A stretch of 64,000 nucleotides of DNA from Alphaproteobacteria bacterium (GCA_024275895.1 JAJRYE010000025.1:1-64000); one strand, 5' to 3'; shown: positions 47,177 through 55,757, counted from the first letter of the stretch. Notes: generated by a model from the letters alone, not told the origin. A program made the numbers and translations.

Positions 47177-47206
47177 AGCGACCGCCATTCGACTTAATAG
47201 CGACCG
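47177..47206. promoter_or_regulatory. Tandem AGCGACCG repeats in the divergent methyltransferase promoter
   Basis: AGCGACCG occurs at 47177-47184 and 47199-47206, 22 bases start to start, about two helical turns on the same face. This spacing suits AraC-type regulators, so the GbdR-like protein at 39019-40014 is a candidate. The repeats lie in the roughly 250-base gap between the MttB-family gene and the corrinoid protein gene. No other gene was recognised in that gap. Confidence 0.4.
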
Positions 47207-47358
47207 GCAAATGAAAGCAAAAGGGCATCGGGCGAGGGCGACGCGCCGGCATATGCCGGGTATGGGTCAGTGAATGTCGTCTGTGGTATAATCGGGAGCA
47301 GGCAGGAAACATAGAGTTGTTCCTTGTGATGGCTATAAATTCTTATGCGGGATACGCC

Positions 47359-48072
47359 ATGTCCGATGACGAAGATGACATTGTCCTGTCAAAGCTGGAT
47401 GATGCGCAACTGGTCTTGCAGATGCATGACGATATCTATGATGGTCTCGGCGATGAGATCATCGAGGGGACGCAAATCCTGCTGCAACGCGGCTGGACGC
47501 CCTTTGATGTTCTCACAAAGGCACTGGTTGAGGGCATGGGCGTTGTCGGGGTTGATTTTCGCGACGGTATCTTGTTTGTGCCCGAGGTGCTGCAATCGGC
47601 CAATGCCATGAAGGCGGGGATGAGTATCCTGCGCCCCCTGCTGGCGGCCTCCGATGCGCCGCGCATGGGCAAGATGGTCATTGGCACCGTGAAGGGCGAT
47701 ATCCATGATATCGGCAAAAATCTCGTCGGGATGATGATGGAAGGGGCCGGTTTTGAGGTGGTCGATATCGGCATCAATATCGATGCAGAAGCTTATCTTG
47801 CGGCGCTGGAAGAACATAAACCCGATATATTGGGCATGTCAGCCCTGCTGACCACAACCATGCCCTATATGAAGGTTGTGATCGACAGCCTGAAGACAAA
47901 GGGCATCCGCCATGATTATATCGTGCTGGTGGGCGGTGCGCCGCTCAGTGAGGAATTCGCCCTCAGTGTCGGCGCCGATGCCTATTGCCGCGATGCGGCG
48001 ATCGCGGTGGATATTGCCAAATCCTTTATGGCCAGGCAGCAGGGGGCTGCAATAGCAGTGCTTGACGCCTGA
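47359..48072 (+). CDS. Corrinoid (B12-binding) methyl-carrier protein
   Basis: A 237-residue cobalamin protein that receives the methyl group from the MttB-family enzyme. The N-terminal helical cap covers about residues 15-95. The cobalamin-binding domain carries D114-I-H116-D-I-G119, with H116 the lower cobalt ligand, then GMSALLTTTM and VGGAPLSEEFA. The N-terminus is strikingly acidic (MSDDEDD). ATG 47359 was chosen over an open frame back to TTG 47317. It is first in an operon running to 53268. Confidence 0.93.
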   Translation: MSDDEDDIVLSKLDDAQLVLQMHDDIYDGLGDEIIEGTQILLQRGWTPFDVLTKALVEGMGVVGVDFRDGILFVPEVLQSANAMKAGMSILRPLLAASDAPRMGKMVIGTVKGDIHDIGKNLVGMMMEGAGFEVVDIGINIDAEAYLAALEEHKPDILGMSALLTTTMPYMKVVIDSLKTKGIRHDYIVLVGGAPLSEEFALSVGADAYCRDAAIAVDIAKSFMARQQGAAIAVLDA

Positions 48073-48092
48073 AAGTAGAAGGTGACAGATCG

Positions 48093-48731
48093 ATGAGTGC
48101 GCCCCGTCCCGTTTTGCTGATCGGCTGTGGTGCTCTGGCGCGTGAGATTTCCTGGGCCATTACCCGGGGCGGCTGGCCGAATATGGAACTGGTCTGTCTG
48201 CCGGCAGATTTGCATAACCGGCCGCAGGATATTCCCGGAGCCATGAAGGCGCGCATCCGCGCCGCCAAAGAGACGGGCAAATACAGCAAGATTCTCGCCA
48301 TTTATGGCGATTGCGGCACCGGGGGGGCGCTGGACGCGGTTTTGGCCGCGGAAGGAGCCGGGCGCATTGCCGGGGCGCATTGCTATGAATTTTACACCGG
48401 TTCCCGGGCTTTCACCGCGTTAAACGATGAGGAGGCGGGGAGTTTTTATCTCACCGATTATCTGGTGCGGTTCTTTGACCGGCTGGTGATTGAGGGACTG
48501 GGGCTTGAGCGCTATCCGCATCTGAAAGACGAGTATTTCAGGAATTACAAGCGCGTGGTTTATCTGGCGCAAAGTGATGATGCGGCTTTGCGCAAAAAGG
48601 CGCGGCAGGCGGCATCGCGGCTTGGTCTGGACTATGTGTACAGGCACACGGGGTTTGGTGGCCTTGAAAGTTATCTCGCTGCCGCCGGGACGCCGCCGGA
48701 GGAAGAAAAAGATGATCTTCGCAAGACATAA
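48093..48731 (+). CDS. DUF1638 protein of the corrinoid methyl-transfer operon
   Basis: A 212-residue protein of the DUF1638 family, seen near corrinoid methyltransferase genes in methanogens and alphaproteobacteria. PRPVLLIGCGALAREISWAI opens it, with LAIYGDCGTGGALDAVL and HCYEFYTG further in. The conserved Cys and His residues could bind a metal or cobalamin. The C-terminus is charged and acidic (TPPEEEKDDL). It overlaps metV by 20 bases. Function unknown. Confidence 0.8.
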   Translation: MSAPRPVLLIGCGALAREISWAITRGGWPNMELVCLPADLHNRPQDIPGAMKARIRAAKETGKYSKILAIYGDCGTGGALDAVLAAEGAGRIAGAHCYEFYTGSRAFTALNDEEAGSFYLTDYLVRFFDRLVIEGLGLERYPHLKDEYFRNYKRVVYLAQSDDAALRKKARQAASRLGLDYVYRHTGFGGLESYLAAAGTPPEEEKDDLRKT

Positions 48732-49269
48732 AACCAGATCCCGGATGGCCTATAAACCGGCGGGGGCAAGCCCGGTACAACGGGCGTCCATGCGTTACAG
48801 CCTGCGGCGCTGGTCGGTGGAGCATGCGCGTTTTTTGGAAAAGATCTATACCCTGTTTGCCGATATGCTTCTCGCCTTGCACTGGCTGTGGTCGCTGATC
48901 GGTTACCGCCGCATCGAGCGCCCGATGCTCTTTCTCGAGCGCAATATCAAGGGGCTGATGTTCGATTGCCGCATGTGCGGCCAGTGCATCTTGTCCCAGA
49001 CCGGAATGTCATGTCCGATGAACTGCCCCAAAGCCCTGCGCAACGGCCCTTGCGGCGGGGTGCGGGCCGGCGGGAATTGCGAAATTGAAACCGATATGCC
49101 CTGCGTCTGGACCGAGGCCTGGCGCGGGGCGCAGCAGATGCAGGGCGGCGACAGTATTCTTGCAGTGCAAAAGCCGGTTGACCAGAGCCTGAAAAACACC
49201 AGCGCCTGGCTGCGGGCGACAGCGCAACGCGCGGCGCAAAACGCCGTCAAAGCGGGGATAAAGGCGTGA
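48712..49269 (+). CDS. metV: MetV-like partner of methylenetetrahydrofolate reductase
   Basis: A 185-residue protein starting at ATG 48712, preceded by GGAGG. The core DCRMCGQCILSQTGMSCPMN followed by CPKALRNGPCGG is the cysteine cluster of the MTHFR C-terminal domain family (PF12225), the MetV subunit of acetogen MetVF reductases. An amphipathic or hydrophobic segment (LFADMLLALHWLWSLIG) precedes it. It overlaps metF by four bases, which supports a MetVF complex. MetV subunits are reported to bind zinc or iron-sulfur clusters; which applies here is not known. Confidence 0.82.
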   Translation: MIFARHKTRSRMAYKPAGASPVQRASMRYSLRRWSVEHARFLEKIYTLFADMLLALHWLWSLIGYRRIERPMLFLERNIKGLMFDCRMCGQCILSQTGMSCPMNCPKALRNGPCGGVRAGGNCEIETDMPCVWTEAWRGAQQMQGGDSILAVQKPVDQSLKNTSAWLRATAQRAAQNAVKAGIKA

Positions 49270-50336
49270 ACCCGGCTGTTGATGTTGAGGATTTTTCGAT
49301 TGTACCGCCCGGCCACACCTCCAGAGGGCGTCTGGAACGGGTGCTCAGGCGCGGTGATTTTGCCGTTACGGCCGAACTCAATCCACCAGATTCGGCCGAT
49401 CCGGACCGGGTGTTTGAACAGGCCGAGCCATTTGAGGGCTGGGTGGACGGGATTAACGCCACTGATGGTCCGGGCGCCAATTGCCATATGTCGAGCGCCG
49501 GTATCTGCGCCCTTTTAACCCGCGTCGGCTATGCGCCGGTGATGCAGATCACCTGCCGCGACCGCAACCGGATTGCGATTCAGGGTGATGTTCTGGGCGC
49601 CGCCGCCATGGGGGTTTCCAATATCTTGTGCCTGACCGGCGACGGGGTTCAGGCGGGCGATCAGCCCGGCGCAAAGCCGGTATTTGATCTTGACTGCATG
49701 TCACTGCTGGAGACCATCCGCATCATGCGCGATGAGGGGCGGTTTTTATCCGGCCGCCGCATCACCGAGGCGCCAAAACTGTTTCTGGGCGCGGCGATCA
49801 ATCCGTTTGCGCCGCCTTTTGAGTTCCGCCCCTTGCGGCTGAAGAAAAAAATCGAGGCCGGGGCGCAATTCGTCCAGAGCCAGTATTGTTTCGATGTGCC
49901 GATGATGAAGGCTTACATGTCGCGAATCGTCGATATGGGGCTGGATGAAAAATGCTTCATACTGGTTGGCGTCGGCCCGCTGGCCTCCGCCAAAGCGGCG
50001 CGCTGGATCATGGCGAATGTGCCGGGGATACATATTCCCGATGCCGTTATCGCGCGGCTTGAGGGGGCGAAAAACCAGAAGCGGGAGGGGCGCAGGATCT
50101 GCGCCGAGATTATTCGCGAGGTGAGACAGATCAAAGGTGTTGCCGGGGTTCATCTCATGGCCTACCGTCAAGAGGAGCTGGTGGCGCAAATCGTTGAGGA
50201 ATCCGGCGTTCTCGCGGGCCGGAAACCGTGGAAGAAAGAACCGCAGCCGGGCGATCAGGCGCTGATCGAGGCGGCGGCGGAAAAGGCAAGAATTTTGCGA
50301 AAGGCCGTGACGCAAGACAAAGAGGGGAAATCATAA
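49266..50336 (+). CDS. metF: Methylenetetrahydrofolate reductase (MetF family, MetVF type)
   Basis: A 356-residue TIM-barrel flavoprotein interconverting methyl-THF and methylene-THF. FAVTAELNPPDSADP is the start of the barrel, and DGINATDGPGANCHMSS, ILCLTGDGVQAGD and AQFVQSQYCFDV are family segments. The GTG start overlaps the metV stop (GTGA). In this operon the likely direction is oxidation of methyl-THF made from the corrinoid-bound methyl group. The last 45 residues are charged and extend past the barrel. Confidence 0.88.
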   Translation: MNPAVDVEDFSIVPPGHTSRGRLERVLRRGDFAVTAELNPPDSADPDRVFEQAEPFEGWVDGINATDGPGANCHMSSAGICALLTRVGYAPVMQITCRDRNRIAIQGDVLGAAAMGVSNILCLTGDGVQAGDQPGAKPVFDLDCMSLLETIRIMRDEGRFLSGRRITEAPKLFLGAAINPFAPPFEFRPLRLKKKIEAGAQFVQSQYCFDVPMMKAYMSRIVDMGLDEKCFILVGVGPLASAKAARWIMANVPGIHIPDAVIARLEGAKNQKREGRRICAEIIREVRQIKGVAGVHLMAYRQEELVAQIVEESGVLAGRKPWKKEPQPGDQALIEAAAEKARILRKAVTQDKEGKS

Positions 50337-50338
50337 TC

Positions 50339-51241
50339 ATGACGCGCACTGTTATCAGTTCCGCCACCAAAGAGGTGGTGATCGGCTTTGACGAGCCTTT
50401 CGTTATTATCGGCGAGCGCATCAACCCCACCGGGCGCAAGCTGCTGGCGGCGGAGATGAAGGCTGGCGATTACAGCCGGGTGGAACAGGACACGCTGGCG
50501 CAGGTGCAGGCCGGGGCGCATATGCTTGATGTCAATGCGGGCATTCCGATGGCGGATGAGCCGCGCATTCTGGCTGAATGCATCAAGCTGGTGCAGAGCC
50601 TTACCGATGCGCCGCTTTCGATCGATTCGTCCATCGTCGAGGCGTTGCAGGCCGGGCTGGAGGTCTATCAGGGCAAGGCGCTGGTCAACTCGGTAACCGG
50701 CGAGGATGAAGTTCTGGAGCGGGTTTTGCCGCTTGTGGCCAAACACGGTGCGGCGGTGGTGGCGATCTCCAATGACGAGACGGGGATATCCGAAGACCCG
50801 GATGAGCGCTTTAAAATTGCCAGGAAAATAGTCGAGCGGGCGGCGGATTTCGGCATTGCGCGCGCCGATATCGTGGTCGATCCGCTGGTAATGCCCGCCG
50901 GCGCCATGGACAGCGCCGGAACCAGTGCGCTGCATCTCATCCGGCGGCTGCGCGAGGAGCTTGAAGTCAACACCACCTGCGGCGCTTCCAACATCAGCTT
51001 TGGCCTGCCCAACCGGCACGGGCTTAATGCCGCGTTTTTGTCCATGGCGATTGGGGCCGGGTTGACATCGGCGATCATGAACCCGCTGCACAGCGAAGAG
51101 AGTACCGCCATTCGCGGCGCGGATGTGGTGATGGGACATGATCCCAACTGCATGCGGTGGATCAGCGCCTTTCGCGCGCCGGCACCTGAAGGCGGCTCGG
51201 CGGGCGGCGGGCGAAGGCGCAGCCGGCGGCGGCGGCGTTAA
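50339..51241 (+). CDS. Methyltetrahydrofolate:corrinoid methyltransferase
   Basis: A 300-residue pterin-binding TIM-barrel protein (AcsE/MtgA/MtrH type) that moves methyl groups between the corrinoid protein and THF. VIIGERINPTGRKLL, AHMLDVNAGIPM, PLSIDSS and TTCGASNISFGLPNRHGLN are characteristic. The start is ATG 50339, two bases after the metF stop region. The C-terminus ends in a Gly linker and Arg tail (GGGRRRSRRRRR), absent from the acetogen enzymes I know. Confidence 0.9.
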   Translation: MTRTVISSATKEVVIGFDEPFVIIGERINPTGRKLLAAEMKAGDYSRVEQDTLAQVQAGAHMLDVNAGIPMADEPRILAECIKLVQSLTDAPLSIDSSIVEALQAGLEVYQGKALVNSVTGEDEVLERVLPLVAKHGAAVVAISNDETGISEDPDERFKIARKIVERAADFGIARADIVVDPLVMPAGAMDSAGTSALHLIRRLREELEVNTTCGASNISFGLPNRHGLNAAFLSMAIGAGLTSAIMNPLHSEESTAIRGADVVMGHDPNCMRWISAFRAPAPEGGSAGGGRRRSRRRRR

Positions 51242-51252
51242 CGCATGGGAGT

Positions 51253-53268
51253 ATGAGCATCGATTCGGCGAAAAAAACGGTTGTCTTTACCCCTTCGGGG
51301 AAACGGGGCCGGTTTGCGATTGGCGTATCGCTGCTTACCTGCGCCCACGCGCTCGGGGTTGATCTGGATTCGATATGCGGCGGGCGCGGAATTTGCGGCC
51401 GCTGCCGGGTCGGTATCGGGGAGGGAGAGCTTGCAAAATACGGCATCATCAGCACGGCGGATCATCTGGAGCCGGTAACGCCGCCCGAAAAACTCTATGC
51501 GGCGCGCGAGGGGCTGGGGCGGGGCATGCGGCTGGCCTGCCATGCCCGCATTTGCGGGGATATTGTTGTTGATGTGCCGCCGGAAAGCCAGATACACCGT
51601 CAGATTGTGCGCAAGCGGGCCGAGGCGCGGTCAATTGATATTGATCCGGTCATCCGGCTGTATTTTGTCGAGGTGGCAAAGCCGGATATGGCGAGCCCTT
51701 CGGGCGATTTTGAACGGCTGGCTGAGGCGCTTGAGACCCAGTGGGATATCTTTTTGGGTGGCATTGATTATGGTGTCTTGTGCACCTTGCAAGACGTCTT
51801 GCGCGAGGGGGAATGGCGGGTCACGGTTGCGCTCTGGAAGGGCTCACAGATCGTCCGGCTCTGGCCCGGATTTCATGACGTGGCTTATGGCATCGCGATT
51901 GATGTGGGTTCAACCACCATCGCGGCGCATTTATGCGATCTGGCAAGCGGCGATGTTCTTGGTTCTTGCGGGCTGATGAACCCGCAAATCCGTTTTGGCG
52001 AGGATTTGATGAGCCGGGTATCTTATGCCATGCTGAATGGGGGCGGCGGCGCGGAGCTGAGAGCTTCTGTCCGGCAGGGGGTCAATGGAGCCATCACCAG
52101 CGCGGCGGCTGAAGCGGGTGTTGCGGCCGAGGATATCTTGTCCCTGAGCATTGTCGGCAATCCGGTCATGCATCACATTTTGCTGGGGCTCGACTCCGTA
52201 CCGCTGGGAACTGCGCCCTTTGCGCTCGGGACTGCCTCGGCGCTTGATTTGCGGGCAGGCGAGATTGGTATTGACAGCGTCAAGACCAATGCCTGTATCT
52301 ATGTTCTGCCCTGCATTGCCGGGCATGTGGGGGCCGATACGGCGGCGATGGTTTTATCCGAGGGGCCGCATCTGGAGGAAAATATTTGCCTGCTGATCGA
52401 TGTGGGCACCAATGCCGAGATCGTGCTGGGCAACAAGGACCGGCTGCTGGCGGCGTCCTCGCCCACTGGGCCGGCTTTTGAGGGGGCGCAAATCTCGCAC
52501 GGCCAGCGTGCTGCGCCCGGCGCGATTGAGCGGGTGCGCATCGACAGGCAAACGCTGGAGCCGCGGTTTAAAATCATCGGCTCTGATCTGTGGTCGGACG
52601 AGGCCGGGTTTGCCCGGGGCAGCGCCAAAACGGGCGTTACCGGGATTTGCGGCTCGGGCATAATCGAGGCTGTGGCGGAGATGTATCTGGCCGGGATTTT
52701 GAGCGCCGACGGGGTTGTCGATGGTGCTCAGGGGCAAAAAACGCGGCGGATTGTATCGCGGGGACGGACTCACGGCTTTATTCTGCATGAGGGCAGGATT
52801 ACCATCACCATAACCCAGAGCGATGTGCGCGCCATCCAGTTGGCCAAGGCAGCGCTTTATGCCGGAGCGCGGCTGCTGATGGACAAGCTGGGGGTTGAGC
52901 AGGTTGACAAGATTGTGCTGGCCGGGGCGTTCGGCAGCACCATTGACGCCAGATACGCCATGGTTTTGGGCATGATCCCCGATTGTGATCCAGAAGCGGT
53001 GTCATCAGCGGGAAACGCCGCCGGAACGGGGGCGTGGATTGCACTTTTGAACCAGGGGGCGCGGGCGGAGATTGAAGAGGTGGTGAAATCCATCGAAAAA
53101 ATTGAAACGGCGCTGGAGCCGCGCTTTCAGGAGCATTTTATCGCGGCGATGGCGATCCCGCATCAATCCGCGCCCTTCGCCCGGTTGCGCAAATTCGTGG
53201 ATTTGCCCGCCAAAAAGACGGCGGCGGTGGGAAAACCCGGAAGGCGCGGCCGCACCCGCCGCGTTTAG
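51253..53268 (+). CDS. RACo/RamA-like corrinoid activator (2Fe-2S ferredoxin plus ASKHA domain)
   Basis: A 671-residue protein that reduces inactive Co(II) cobalamin to Co(I) using ATP. The N-terminal plant-type ferredoxin has ligands C42, C48, C51 and C96. The ASKHA (DUF4445) part has IAIDVGSTTIAAHLCDL, LLIDVGTNAEIVLG and IVLAGAFGSTIDARYA. This domain order is that of RACo and the related activators of O-demethylase systems, not the 4Fe-4S RamA of methanogens. The C-terminus is Arg/Lys-rich (GKPGRRGRTRRV). It is last in the corrinoid operon and overlaps the convergent transporter gene by four bases. Confidence 0.9.
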   Translation: MSIDSAKKTVVFTPSGKRGRFAIGVSLLTCAHALGVDLDSICGGRGICGRCRVGIGEGELAKYGIISTADHLEPVTPPEKLYAAREGLGRGMRLACHARICGDIVVDVPPESQIHRQIVRKRAEARSIDIDPVIRLYFVEVAKPDMASPSGDFERLAEALETQWDIFLGGIDYGVLCTLQDVLREGEWRVTVALWKGSQIVRLWPGFHDVAYGIAIDVGSTTIAAHLCDLASGDVLGSCGLMNPQIRFGEDLMSRVSYAMLNGGGGAELRASVRQGVNGAITSAAAEAGVAAEDILSLSIVGNPVMHHILLGLDSVPLGTAPFALGTASALDLRAGEIGIDSVKTNACIYVLPCIAGHVGADTAAMVLSEGPHLEENICLLIDVGTNAEIVLGNKDRLLAASSPTGPAFEGAQISHGQRAAPGAIERVRIDRQTLEPRFKIIGSDLWSDEAGFARGSAKTGVTGICGSGIIEAVAEMYLAGILSADGVVDGAQGQKTRRIVSRGRTHGFILHEGRITITITQSDVRAIQLAKAALYAGARLLMDKLGVEQVDKIVLAGAFGSTIDARYAMVLGMIPDCDPEAVSSAGNAAGTGAWIALLNQGARAEIEEVVKSIEKIETALEPRFQEHFIAAMAIPHQSAPFARLRKFVDLPAKKTAAVGKPGRRGRTRRV

Positions 53269-54161
53269 GCGGCTTTGCGCCTTGTGCCGATATAGCCGGA
53301 AAGAACCAGAGCAGTGAGGACCACGCCGCCGCCGATATACTGGTCGGGTTGCAAGGTTTCGCCCAGAACCAGATAGGCGGTGACGATCACGATCAGTGGT
53401 TCAAGATTGGAAAACGGCGCCAGCAGCGAGGGCGGGGCGAGGGAGAGGGCTTTCATATGGCAAAAATAACCCCAGACATAGGCAAGGCCCAGAATGATCA
53501 GGGCGGCGAAACCTGCGCGGCTCACCTGCCCGGGTTGCATGATCACAAGCTCGCCGCCACCGGCATAAAGCGCGGCCATGAGCGTGAGCGGCAGGATCAT
53601 CAGATGCACCAGAAAGCCGATGACCCCGGCCGGGAAATGGGCCGCAAGGGCGCGGCCGGAAAAATATTGCAAAACCGCGCCGATGGAAGCAATGGCGGCG
53701 AGGCCGACGCCGAAAAGATCAAGCTTGTGAAAACCGGGGCCGATGGCGATGGCAAGGCCGGAAAAGGCCAGTACCGCCACCGCCAGACGCCTGAAGCTCA
53801 GTGCCATGCCCTCGGCCAGCGGCGCGGTGAGGAGGATGAAAATCGGGAACATGAAAAAGATAATCACCGCCTGGGAAACCGGAATGAACTGGACCGATCC
53901 CAGATAACCGAAGGATATGGAGGTGGTGGCGAGGAACTGGAGCATGAGGGCGGGCGCGGCGGCTTTGGTGAGGCGCCAGCGCCGCTTTGAAAAAAGCTGT
54001 ACAGCGCCCAGAAGAATGGTGATCGTGGCGATGCGCCACAAAATGGATTCCAGCGTCGGCACCCCGTTGTCATAGCCAAGGCGGATCAGGGGCGGGGAGA
54101 TGCCGTAGCCGATGGCCGCCAGCACCGCGAGCGCAATCCCCGCCATATATCTGTCTGTCAT
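53265..54161 (-). CDS. EamA/DMT-family transporter
   Basis: A 298-residue protein with ten hydrophobic segments in two EamA repeats, starting at ATG 54161 (MTDRYMAGIALAVLAAIGYG); the frame is open further to 54233. The repeat 2 end (APFSNLEPLIVIVTAYLVLGE) is typical. The substrate is unknown. It is next to the methyl-transfer operon but convergent, so a role in amine uptake is only a guess. Confidence 0.87.
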   Translation of the reverse strand: MTDRYMAGIALAVLAAIGYGISPPLIRLGYDNGVPTLESILWRIATITILLGAVQLFSKRRWRLTKAAAPALMLQFLATTSISFGYLGSVQFIPVSQAVIIFFMFPIFILLTAPLAEGMALSFRRLAVAVLAFSGLAIAIGPGFHKLDLFGVGLAAIASIGAVLQYFSGRALAAHFPAGVIGFLVHLMILPLTLMAALYAGGGELVIMQPGQVSRAGFAALIILGLAYVWGYFCHMKALSLAPPSLLAPFSNLEPLIVIVTAYLVLGETLQPDQYIGGGVVLTALVLSGYIGTRRKAA

Positions 54162-54388
54162 CGGCTGTTCTCTTGTTGTGGCGGGGGGAATTGCGGGCGC
54201 CTGATAGTAATAAGTTCGGAGTTTAAGACGCAACAGGTTTTACGCAATGGTTCCACCCTGCGGCGGCATTTATCTGTTTCAGATGCGACATGGCGGCAAT
54301 GACTGTGTTGCCCGATTGCGGTTTATGGCTCATATGTGCTTTTTGATTCTTCACGTCATCCGTGCACTGGTAAAAGGCGCCGTAAAAG

Positions 54389-55717
54389 ATGCTGAAAGTC
54401 GTATCAAACAGTTGGGCGCTGTTTTTCGGGCTGGCGCTGATCATGCTCGGCAACGGCTTGCAAGGCTCCCTGCTCGGGGTACGCGCCTCCATCGAGGGCT
54501 TTGGCGTTACCACAACGGGCCTTGTCATGTCGGGCTATTATATCGGTCTGCTGGCAGGCTCCTCGGTGGTGCCGAAACTGGTTGGTCATGTGGGGCATGT
54601 GCGCTCTTTCGGGGTTCTGGCCTCGCTGGCCTCATCTTCCATTCTGGTGCATGCGGTTTTTATCGATCCGGCGGTGTGGTGGGTGATGCGTTTTGTTACC
54701 GGCTTTTCCTATGCGGGGCTTTATATCGTGGCGGAAAGCTGGCTCAATGACGCCTCGGAAAACGATACGCGCGGCCAACTCCTGAGCTTTTATATGCTGG
54801 TCTCGTTCGGTGGTCTGGCGGGGGGGCAGTTTTTGCTCAATATCGCCGATCCTTCCTCCTACAAGCTTTTTATCCTGATCTCGGTATTCGTTTCTCTGGC
54901 TCTGGTTCCCATTCTGGCCTCCGCCGCCAGGGCGCCGGCGTTTGAAACGGCGGAATCTGTCAGCATTGCCCAGCTTTACCGGATTTCGCCTCTGGGTGTT
55001 AGCGGATTGCTGATCACGGGGGTCTCCGTCGGGGCGATTTTTTCCATGGGCTCGGTTTACGCCTCCAGCCTCGGGCTGCCGGTGCGCGAGATTTCCTTCG
55101 CACTGGGCGCGATGATCATGGGCGGGATGATCATGCAGTTTCCCCTGGGAAGGCTTTCCGATGTTTTCGGCCGCAGGCAGGTTATTGTCGCCACTTGCAT
55201 TGCCGGGGCGGCGGTGGCTTTTTTCGCCGCTTTTGCGCCGCCGCAGGAGGGCTGGCGGCTCTATGTGCTGATCGGGCTCGTGGGTGGTCTTGCCTTGCCG
55301 CTCTATTCGCTTTGCGTTGCCCATACCAATGATTATCTCAATCCGCGCCAGATGGTGGCGGCGAGCGGTGCGGTTGTGCTGGTGAACGGGATCGGGGCCG
55401 CAATCGGCGCGCCGCTCACCGCCTTTGCCATGGATGCCATGGGGCCGTCAGGGTTTTATGTCGCCATTGGCGCCTCGCTTGGCCTCGTGGCTCTCTTCGC
55501 CCTGTGGCGCTCAACACGGCGCTCGGCCATTCCGGCTGAGGAACAGGGTGATTTTGTTGCCATGGCGCCCACCCCCCTCAGTGCAGCGATGAACCCGGAT
55601 CTGGAGCTTGAGGCGATTGAGGCGGTCTCGGGGCGCAGCGCCGCTGCGGTTGAGGCGAGCTTTGACCGGCTGGAGCATGAGCTCGCCGATGCCGGGGAGG
55701 AGGAGGGGAAAGACTAG
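54389..55717 (+). CDS. MFS transporter
   Basis: A 442-residue protein with about 12 membrane segments, of the YcaD-like branch. The loop GRLSDVFGRRQV is the MFS signature between TM8 and TM9, and GFSYAGLYIVAESWLND is typical of the branch. The hydrophilic C-terminal 60 residues are acidic. The substrate is unknown. It is followed directly by the second copy of the palindromic element. Confidence 0.9.
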   Translation: MLKVVSNSWALFFGLALIMLGNGLQGSLLGVRASIEGFGVTTTGLVMSGYYIGLLAGSSVVPKLVGHVGHVRSFGVLASLASSSILVHAVFIDPAVWWVMRFVTGFSYAGLYIVAESWLNDASENDTRGQLLSFYMLVSFGGLAGGQFLLNIADPSSYKLFILISVFVSLALVPILASAARAPAFETAESVSIAQLYRISPLGVSGLLITGVSVGAIFSMGSVYASSLGLPVREISFALGAMIMGGMIMQFPLGRLSDVFGRRQVIVATCIAGAAVAFFAAFAPPQEGWRLYVLIGLVGGLALPLYSLCVAHTNDYLNPRQMVAASGAVVLVNGIGAAIGAPLTAFAMDAMGPSGFYVAIGASLGLVALFALWRSTRRSAIPAEEQGDFVAMAPTPLSAAMNPDLELEAIEAVSGRSAAAVEASFDRLEHELADAGEEEGKD

Positions 55718-55757
55718 AGCCTTTCCGGTTTTGATTCTATCAAAACATGATGCGCTC
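55716..55757. repeat. Intergenic palindromic element, copy 2
   Basis: GTTTTGAT-tct-ATCAAAAC (55728-55746) inside an outer GAGC/GCTC pair. The left arm CTTTCCGGTTTTGATT is identical to copy 1 at 15739-15779. It starts within the MFS stop codon. The rest of the gap to tctC (about 200 bases) holds no gene I can support. Confidence 0.6.

Noticed and set aside
49266..50336. metF as an ordinary methionine-pathway gene
   Set aside because: The overlapping MetV gene and the corrinoid operon context argue for a MetVF complex in methyl-group catabolism.
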